Made by a program: the position numbers and the translations under genes | Part shown: piece by piece, positions 58,839-64,000 of the stretch | Layout of the letters: each line of letters begins with the position of its first letter | How positions within the stretch are numbered: the stretch's first letter is position 1 | Source: JAWXCM01 sp034408745 | Lineage (GTDB): Bacteria > Acidobacteriota > Terriglobia > Bryobacterales > Bryobacteraceae | Direction of reading: 5' to 3' | Assembly (NCBI GenBank): GCA_034408745.1 | Contig: JAWXCM010000393.1 | Span: forward strand, 7,744-71,743 | Length of the DNA: 64,000 bases | The notes under the pieces: model-generated | Told to the model about the DNA's origin: nothing | Databases searched by the model: none | What the model saw: the letters and a program-made list of their open reading frames with translations, nothing else

Positions 58839-59632
58839 TTGACTCGAGCCGCCCTTTCCACTCTCACCCTCTTCGTTCTGAGCCAGTCCTGTGCATCCGC
58901 GGGCCTTCTCAGTCGCTGGACTTTTGACGAGACCACCGGGTCCACCATGGGCCGATTCAGGACTCGGCAACCATAGCGGCACCATTAACGGCGGAGCCAC
59001 CTTCGTGGCGGGCCGATTCGGTAACGCCATCCAACTCAGTTCCAGTTCCAGCCAGTACGTCTCAATGGGTGACATTTACAACTTCACTGGAACCCCCGGG
59101 GAGAACTTCAGTATTACCGCATGGGTGAAAACCACAGCCACAACTGCCGAAATCGTGGCCGGACGGCACGACTCGGGATCCTTCAACGGCTACTTTCTCG
59201 CCATCAACTCCGGTTCCGGCTATGGAGCCGCCAATACCGCGTATTTCTACCCGAGCGGGCCACCGGGAGAAACGCCCGTTTCCGGCGCCACCATCAATGA
59301 CGGCCAGTGGCATCTTCTCGCAGGCAGGATGTTGGGTGGTAACGCGGCTATCTTCGTTGACGACGGGGGCGCCACTCAGATCAACGGCGTCAATGCGCCA
59401 AACTCTCGCCCGCGCCCTTCATGATAGGTGGGCTAATGCAGTCCGGCTCCCTTACTGGCTCGTTCGACGGGTTGGTCGACGACGTCCGTATTTACGACCA
59501 TTCACTCACTGCTGGTGAAATTGGCGACATCTACCTCGACGCCAACACTCCGGAGCCCCGGCTCGATGGCGCTCGCACTCACTGGTCTCGGTTTGGTCGC
59601 TGCCCGCATCCAGCGTCGCCGCAACTCCTGTA
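58839..59632 (+). pseudogene. Frameshifted LamG-domain PEP-CTERM protein
   Basis: TTG 58839 follows CGGAGG and starts a signal peptide (TRAALSTLTLFVLSQSCASA) and GLLSRWTFDETTGST. At about 58952 the frame moves to DSGLGNHSGTINGGATFVAG, the LamG/concanavalin-like domain (SSQYVSMGDIYNFTG, FSITAWVKTT, TINDGQWHLLAGRM), at about 59397 to KLSPAPFMIGGLMQSGS (then VDDVRIYDHSLTAGEI), and at about 59552 (CCCC) to PEPGSMALALTGLGLVAARI and RRR, the sorting signal. Three shifts in 800 bases; some sit at homopolymers. LamG plus PEP-CTERM proteins bind carbohydrate on the surface. Inactive unless the base calls are wrong. Confidence 0.8.
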
Positions 59633-59638
59633 ACGCTC

Positions 59639-59887
59639 CTATTTCACGACGGGCGCACCCGGCGCTACTCCCACCGTCCGCCCGTCAACGCGAAACGTCT
59701 CCGCCGCCAGCGCCCGAACCTGCTCCGCCGGAACCGCATTTACGCGGTTCCGATGTCGAAACATATCCTGGTAGTCGCCCGTCATCGCCTGCCAGTCGCC
59801 CAATTCCACAGCCATCGATTCATCCGACAGTCCACCCGGCGCTCCCGCAAACGCCTTCCGTGCTGCCCCCAGTTCCGCGGCGCCCAT
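59639..59887 (-). pseudogene. C-terminal tail of an M16-type metallopeptidase
   Basis: The minus-strand frame reads ELGDWQAMTGDYQDMFRHRN and RVNAVPAEQVRALAAETFRV, then DGRTVGVAPGAPVVK to the stop at 59639. This is the usual ending of inactive-subunit M16 peptidases (GDWRxxFxxRDRVxxVT..DVQ..A..Y...NRTVG). The rest of such a gene (about 350 residues upstream) is not present because another gene occupies 59936-60277. I take it as a remnant. The identification is by pattern only. Confidence 0.6.
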
Positions 59888-59935
59888 CGTGAAATAAATC
59901 CTCTTGCCACCTGAATCCGTGACGAAAAGTGAGGC

Positions 59936-60277
59936 ATGGACGCTTTTCTCGCAGACGCGCAAAGCATTCTGAGAACCGGCCTCGACTCTGTCGCAGCCGG
60001 GATGCAACCTACTGAGATGGTCATCCTCACTGGTGTCTGCGGGACCGCGGTCCACTTACTCGCCGAGTGCGACTGGCCACTGGAGTCGGTTCGCGAAGAT
60101 CGTGGAGCCACGTCCGCCTATCGGATCACCTCCCGAAGCAGGACCGTCGTCGTGGAAGGTACCCAGCGAGGAGGGCGAAAGTGCCGTCTTGAACAGTCGG
60201 TGCCCTTCCGCAACGGCCCGCTTCACTTCGGGCACTCGTTCACACCCGTTGGAGGTCTGCTGCTACTTACGCCGTAA
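59936..60277 (+). CDS. Conserved-looking small protein, unknown function
   Basis: 113 residues from ATG 59936. No signal or membrane helix. A mixed helix-strand layout (DAFLADAQSILRTGLDSVAA, TEMVILTGVCGTAVHLLAEC, WPLESVREDRGATSAYRITS, SRTVVVEGTQRGGRKCRLEQ) with regular codon usage suggests a real protein. I do not recognise the family. The ribosome site is poor. The last 15 bases overlap the convergent esterase gene. Confidence 0.5.
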   Translation: MDAFLADAQSILRTGLDSVAAGMQPTEMVILTGVCGTAVHLLAECDWPLESVREDRGATSAYRITSRSRTVVVEGTQRGGRKCRLEQSVPFRNGPLHFGHSFTPVGGLLLLTP

Positions 60278-61144
60278 CTCGCTGTCGAACCAGTTCACCA
60301 CCATCGACGGCCAGTCCATTTTCTGGGTATTGCCAGGAAAGTCCGGCCCGTGATCGCCTCCCGGCACGCGTACCAGCTTCACGCTCACGCCCACTTTCTT
60401 CAGCGCGGCTTCCAGAGCTTCGGACTGGCTGTAAGGCACGGTCCTGTCGGCATCGCCGTGAATCAAAAGAAACGGCGGATCGTCCGCACTCACGTACGTC
60501 AGCGGAGCGGCTTCGCGGAAGCGCTTTGGATCGATCCGCGCCGGAGCACCCATAAACGAAGTCACAGCCGACAGCCCGTTCGGCGTTTCCACCTTCGCCG
60601 GATCGGTAACCGGGTACAACGCCACTACGCACTGCACCCTGGAGCTTTGCTGCTCCACCGGATCCCCGCTCTCTGCCGACCCCTTGCCATCCAGCGTTCC
60701 CAGCATGCTCACCAGGTGTCCCCCCGACGACGCACCGAAAGCGCCGATCCGGTCCTTGTCGATGCCATACTTCGCCGCGTTCTGCCGCACGAATCGAACC
60801 GCGCGCTGCGCGTCGTCCACAGCATCCGGGAAATGGAACCGGGGAGCAGCCCGGTGCGTGATCACGAAAGTCGTGTACCCCGCCGCGCTCAGCTTCGGCA
60901 GGTATTGCGAGAACTCCCGCGACTGCTTCAGGAGCTCCGCGTTGTAAGCGAGTCCCCGGTGCCAGCCGCTCCCAGGAATCACCACAATCCCGTACCCGTT
61001 CGGCGCGGCCGAGGGCTTGTACACATCCATCAGCAGGGAGAGCCCGGAGTACGTTCCAAAGATTACGTTCGTTTCCGACGGCTGTTGCTGCGCGGCACAC
61101 GGCAGCAGAAGAGCAAAGAACAACAAAGTTCGCACGTTTCTCAT
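60263..61144 (-). CDS. Exported alpha/beta hydrolase (BD-FAE/esterase-like)
   Basis: 293 residues from ATG 61144 (ATG 61183 would give a longer, charged start). Signal peptide (VRTLLFFALLLPCAAQ), then the BD-FAE/dienelactone layout: LLMDVYKPSAAPNGYGIVVI, PGSGWHRG (oxyanion), GIDKDRIGAFGASSGGHLVS (Ser in GASSGG), FLLIHGDADRTVPYSQS (Asp) and VPGGDHGPDFPGN (His). It should be a periplasmic ester hydrolase acting on acylated sugars or similar. Divergent from the cytochrome b pseudogene with 14 bases between. Confidence 0.88.
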   Translation of the reverse strand: MRNVRTLLFFALLLPCAAQQQPSETNVIFGTYSGLSLLMDVYKPSAAPNGYGIVVIPGSGWHRGLAYNAELLKQSREFSQYLPKLSAAGYTTFVITHRAAPRFHFPDAVDDAQRAVRFVRQNAAKYGIDKDRIGAFGASSGGHLVSMLGTLDGKGSAESGDPVEQQSSRVQCVVALYPVTDPAKVETPNGLSAVTSFMGAPARIDPKRFREAAPLTYVSADDPPFLLIHGDADRTVPYSQSEALEAALKKVGVSVKLVRVPGGDHGPDFPGNTQKMDWPSMVVNWFDSELRRK

Positions 61145-61158
61145 GTTATGATCCTGCG

Positions 61159-61695
61159 GTGGCTCAGCCTCTTCGGCACCCACTGATCGTACGCGCTACG
61201 CACTGGATCACGGCGCTGTGCTTCCTGGCCCTGCTTGTCAGCGGAGTCGAGATCCTGATCTCCCACCCCCGGTTCTACTGGGGCGAAACCGGTAATGCGC
61301 TCACACCTCCGCTGTTTATAATCCCAGTCCCGGCCTCCAGGGCGTCGGTGCCCACAGGCTACGGACTCGTACTTCCCGATCAGAATGGCTGGAGCCGTTA
61401 CCTGCACTTCCAGACCGCGTGGCTTGCCGTCCTCACCGGTCTCCTCTACCTGGCAACCGGCCTGTTGACCCGCCACTTCCAGCGCAACTTACTCCCCTCA
61501 GGCAATGAGCTTTCCGCCTTCTCACTCTCACGCACCATCGCCGATCACATCGCGATGAAGCACTCAGACAGCTACAACGTACTCCAGAAGCTCGCCTGCC
61601 TGTCTGTGGTTTTCGTGGCCTTCCCACTGGTGATCTGGACCGGTCTGGCCATGTCGCCTGCCATCGCCTCCGTGTTCCCGTGGGCTGTCTCGCCG
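61159..61695 (+). pseudogene. Truncated cytochrome b561-type membrane subunit
   Basis: Reads RHPLIVRATHWITALCFLAL with heme His, ISHPRFYWGETGNALTP, YLHFQTAWLAVLTGLLYLAT, and stops making sense after TGLAMSPAIASVFPWAV at about 61684, where intact relatives have one more helix with a heme ligand. The frame then runs on into unrelated codons. The lost C-terminus and direct contact with the next gene indicate a deletion. These proteins pass electrons from SUOX-type molybdenum enzymes to the quinone pool. Confidence 0.75.
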
Positions 61696-62408
61696 CAAAC
61701 TGATCGTCACCGGTCTCGCAGCCGCCGCCGGAATCGCCGAAAAGAGCGGACTGATTCCGCCCGACAGCGGTGGCATCTTCGGCCTCGGCGAAATGCTCAC
61801 CTACGCCTCCCACCGCCTCCGGACCGCCGGCTCCATGGCCCGCGAGTTCCCACGCAGCGAGATCTCAAAGACGCCCTTTCCCAACGGAAAGCCACTACAG
61901 GACGAGGCATTTAAACGTCTCGAGGCCGAGTCGTTTGTCGGTTGGAATCTCGCGGTCGAAGGCCTGGTCACGCGCCCCGCATCGTTCTCTCTGGCCCAGC
62001 TCCGGAGCTACCCCACGCGCAGCCAGATCACGCACCTGGCCTGCGAAGAAGGTTGGTCCTGCATCGCCGAATGGACCGGCGTGCCGCTGGCACACGTGCT
62101 CGACCTCGCCGGAATCCGTCCCGAAGCAAAGTACGTGGTCTATTTCTCGATTCGAGAAAGGCTGGTGGGACAGTCTGGACATGGCCGACGCGCTGCATCC
62201 GCAAACCTTCATCGCCCACCGAATGAACGGTGCCGACCTGCCCCCGGCCTTCGGTGGCCCCCTGCGCATGCGAGTCCCCCGCCAGCTCGGCTATAAAAGC
62301 GTGAAATACATCAACCGCCTCGTAGTCACGGACAACATCAAAGCCTTCGGTAAAGGCCTCGGCTCCGGCGCCCCGGAAGATGGCTCCTCCTGGTACGCCG
62401 GTATCTGA
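61690..62408 (+). pseudogene. Frameshifted molybdopterin-dependent oxidoreductase (SUOX-fold)
   Basis: Begins with LSRRKLIVTGLAAAAGIAEK, a twin-arginine signal, then FGLGEMLTYASHRLRTAGSM, AREFPRSEISKTPFPNGKPL and the cofactor site THLACEEGWSCIAEWTGVPL with the Mo-ligand Cys. Near 62150 the frame changes: codons for FEKGWWDSLDMADALHPQTF continue in another frame to VPRQLGYKSVKYINRLVVTD and GSGAPEDGSSWYAGI. No start codon remains because the gene is fused to the cut cytochrome gene. MsrP/SUOX-like enzymes reduce or oxidise sulfur compounds in the periplasm. Confidence 0.78.
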
Positions 62409-62446
62409 CGTAACGGGGCATCGGACCCAGGCTTAGCATGTAGGGT

Positions 62447-62971
62447 ATGCACACCGCCTCTGCGATTGACGAGAACATTCGAGAGATCAGTGCCGTTGAG
62501 AAAGCCGCGCTGGACAGTCGATCCCCTGCCGCCCGCATTGGCGACCTGATCGCCTGGCAGGCAGGCAAGATGTGGTTCATCGCCACTCACGTGGTTTGGT
62601 TCACCATCTGGATCGTCTACAACCTGAGATCGGGGAAAACCGCATTCGATCCGTTTCCATTTTCGTTGCTGACGATGATTGTGTCGCTGGAAGCCATCTT
62701 CCTTTCGCTGTTTATTCTCATGAGCCAGAATCGAAGCGGCTTGCAGGCGGATCAAAGAAACCAGCTCGACCTGCAAATTAATCTTCTTTCGGAAGTAGAA
62801 AACACGAAAATGATTCAGATGCTCCAGGCACTCTGCAAACACCACCAGCTTCCCGTCGCCCAGGATCCGGAAATAGAGGCGCTGGCTCTGCGAACCAATC
62901 TCAAACAAATCCTCGAAAGCCTCCGGGAGAATCTGCCAACCCCCGAAAGCCGGCCGCCCAGGGAGAGCTGA
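62447..62971 (+). CDS. DUF1003 membrane protein
   Basis: 174 residues. Two membrane helices (MWFIATHVVWFTIWIVYNL, about 43-60, and FSLLTMIVSLEAIFLSLFIL, about 72-91) followed by MSQNRSGLQADQRNQLDLQI, the DUF1003 signature, and a cytoplasmic helical tail (LLSEVENTKMIQMLQALCKH). The family is widespread, of unknown function, often linked to ion or envelope stress. ATG 62447 without a strong ribosome site. It is the last clearly intact gene in this stretch. Confidence 0.9.
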   Translation: MHTASAIDENIREISAVEKAALDSRSPAARIGDLIAWQAGKMWFIATHVVWFTIWIVYNLRSGKTAFDPFPFSLLTMIVSLEAIFLSLFILMSQNRSGLQADQRNQLDLQINLLSEVENTKMIQMLQALCKHHQLPVAQDPEIEALALRTNLKQILESLRENLPTPESRPPRES

Positions 62972-63024
62972 GCAAGCTGATTGCAGCGGAGCGTCCCCGC
63001 GACATCGCGGAACTGCATTGTGGA

Positions 63025-63077
63025 GCAGGCCCCCAGGCCTGCGGCGGACGTCTTGTGTTTGCACCCCCATGTCCGCC
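63025..63077. repeat. REP-like hairpin pair, first element
   Basis: GCAGGCC-CCCA-GGCCTGC (63025-63042) is a perfect 7-4-7 hairpin, joined to a second stem GGCGGAC (63043-63049)/GTCCGCC (63071-63077). It lies in the 260-base gap after the DUF1003 gene that carries no gene. Such short GC-rich palindromes are often scattered between genes in soil Acidobacteria. Confidence 0.6.
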
Positions 63078-63144
63078 TGCGCTCAGAAGCCATCGTAATG
63101 CCCCTCCGCAACAATCCCGTCCCAGATAAAACCTCACGTTGTAG

Positions 63145-63162
63145 GCGGGCATTCCTGCCCGC
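63145..63162. repeat. REP-like hairpin, second element
   Basis: GCGGGCA-TTCC-TGCCCGC is another perfect 7-4-7 hairpin, 100 bases after the first, just upstream of the AbrB remnant. Not followed by a T-tract, so not an ordinary terminator. Confidence 0.6.
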
Positions 63163-63189
63163 AGCTGGCTTTGAGCCGGCCGAGGGGTC

Positions 63190-63345
63190 GAACTGAAGGA
63201 CCGTAAATTCGGGAACTCGCTCGGTGTAGTGCTGCCGAAAGAAGTCATCAGCCGTCTACACACCGGCGACGGTGAACCGTTGTTTCTGATGGAAGCGCCG
63301 GACTGCGGACATTATGAGCCGCTACCGAAACACGCTGCACGTCCT
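63190..63345 (+). pseudogene. AbrB/MazE-like antitoxin remnant
   Basis: Reads LKDRKFGNSLGVVLPKEVIS and RLHTGDGEPLFLMEAPDCGH, the SpoVT/AbrB swapped-hairpin fold of antitoxins that accompany Doc toxins. The N-terminal codons have no start in frame (GTC GAA CTG) and the C-terminus runs without stop into the toxin remnant, so the gene is cut at both ends. Confidence 0.7.
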
Positions 63346-63354
63346 CGTCAGGTA

Positions 63355-63656
63355 AAGAAGCCGATCTGGATAGACGAACGTGATGCGCTCGCGCTCCACG
63401 ACCGGTTGCTTGCTCTACATTCATCGACCTTGCCACTGCATATGCGGCTGGCATTGTGCGCAATCATCCGTTTGTGGACGGCAATAAGCCTGCCGGCTTT
63501 GTTACTGGAGTTCTATTCCTCGAACTCAATGGCTGTCGCTTCACAGCGAATGAGGAAGACGCAGCGCATGCCGTGCTGGCACTGGCGGCGGGGAAAGTCG
63601 ACGAGGCTGGCTATAGCGCTTTTCTTCGCGACAATGTGTCGCAGGAAAAGACATAG
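63355..63656 (+). pseudogene. Doc-type Fic toxin remnant
   Basis: First codons KKPIWIDERDALALHDRLLA give the Doc N-terminus, then about 30 residues are missing and the frame changes to FIDLATAYAAGIVRNHPFVD, GNKPAGFVTGVLFLELNG, AVLALAAGKVDEAGYSAFLR and the stop at 63656. The Fic motif HPFVDGNK is present but the following Arg is Pro. Doc phosphorylates EF-Tu; with a deletion and a shift this copy cannot be active. Confidence 0.75.
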
Positions 63657-63962
63657 CGCAGAACCGCCCCCGCATTTGGCATGTTACTAATGCCGTATTC
63701 GCAGAGGTTGGCGCCTGGCGGCTTAAGCGATCAAAACGGGCCAATATCCCTGAAGCCAGCCAGGGCGACTACGCTGCCAGCGGCGAGCCCGATGCCTGGC
63801 AGGCTGAGCTGTAGGAGCACCCCACCAACGCTTCCCACGCGAACCACCCAACCCCACCCGACGTCGAGCAGTGAAATCAGCCGAGCCGGACGCGTATGCT
63901 GAATATTGCCCCGACTTACCACCAAAACGCCGGGGCAGGAGAAAAGGGGACACATCAGTTCG
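63657..63962. other. Region without a recognisable gene
   Basis: About 300 bases after the Doc remnant. Both strands have 70-codon open frames (63681-63902 plus, 63731-63955 minus), but I recognise no domain in either; the minus-strand one is hydrophobic. GGAGAAAAGGGG at about 63937-63948 might be a ribosome site but is 14 or more bases from the next ATG. Confidence 0.5.
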
Positions 63963-64000
63963 ATGTCGACGACAATCGATCAGTATCGCGAAGCAAAGAG
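63963..64000 (+). CDS. Possible start of a further gene (cut by the window end)
   Basis: ATG 63963 opens MSTTIDQYREAK and runs off the end of the window. The residues look like a normal protein N-terminus, but 12 codons are too few to name a family or to be certain. Confidence 0.25.
   Translation, partial: MSTTIDQYREAK

Noticed and set aside
63681..63955. Opposed 70-codon frames after the Doc remnant
   Set aside because: Neither has a recognisable domain or ribosome site; they overlap each other and probably reflect GC-rich sequence.

Overview
The window looks like a piece of chromosome from a soil-type acidobacterium of the Solibacter/Bryobacterales kind. The main reasons are a large secreted protein ending in the 'Solibacter uncharacterized C-terminal domain' (TIGR03437 type), PEP-CTERM exported proteins, an Oar-like TonB-dependent receptor with a carboxypeptidase-regulatory N-terminus, Tat-exported sugar-type oxidoreductases and enolases, and the cdaA-cdaR-glmM order. 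This is inference from gene content; there is no rRNA, and I found no tRNA or CRISPR array.

Layout. 0-9.5 kb: DUF480 regulator, PLP enzyme, histidine kinase with a coupled hydrolase, a minus-strand trio (secreted Gfo/Idh/MocA dehydrogenase, MetE-core-like protein, PL22-like lyase), and an ECF sigma/anti-sigma/DUF4252 operon. 9.5-16.6 kb: c-di-AMP synthesis (cdaA, cdaR, glmM) running into three overlapping membrane/envelope genes. 16.5-17.9 kb: an XRE regulator plus nucleotidyltransferase cassette with its own palindromic operator, bounded by 54-bp direct repeats that duplicate the 3' end of the preceding gene. 18-29.5 kb: DinB protein, orphan HigA-like antitoxin, small genes, mpg glycosylase, permease, glycosyltransferase, PHP phosphoesterase, second PLP enzyme and the TIGR03437 protein. 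29.6-34 kb: bamA, ompH, terminator, Uma2 nuclease. 34-40 kb: outer-membrane-like protein and a PEP-CTERM/DUF4331/TPR cluster.

40-49 kb: an apparent catabolic island. A LacI-type regulator with two matching operators around a sigma70-like promoter controls a TonB receptor, two secreted nucleoside hydrolases, an MFS transporter and a frameshifted rpiB. The logic is nucleoside capture, cleavage, uptake of the sugar and entry into the pentose phosphate pathway. The island lies between a degraded ompH copy and a second Uma2 copy that still carries the original leader, so it appears to split a duplicated ompH-uma2 segment.

49.8-58.7 kb: membrane glycosyltransferase-like protein, pgk, LPG-synthase-type membrane protein, MerB-like protein, glycerophosphodiesterase, exported enolase-superfamily enzyme, OsmC protein and a secreted FAD protein. 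58.8-63.7 kb is rich in broken genes: a LamG/PEP-CTERM gene, an M16 peptidase tail, a cytochrome b/molybdopterin oxidoreductase pair and an AbrB-Doc toxin-antitoxin pair. Several of the breaks are one-base changes, some at homopolymers, so true decay and sequencing error both need to be considered.
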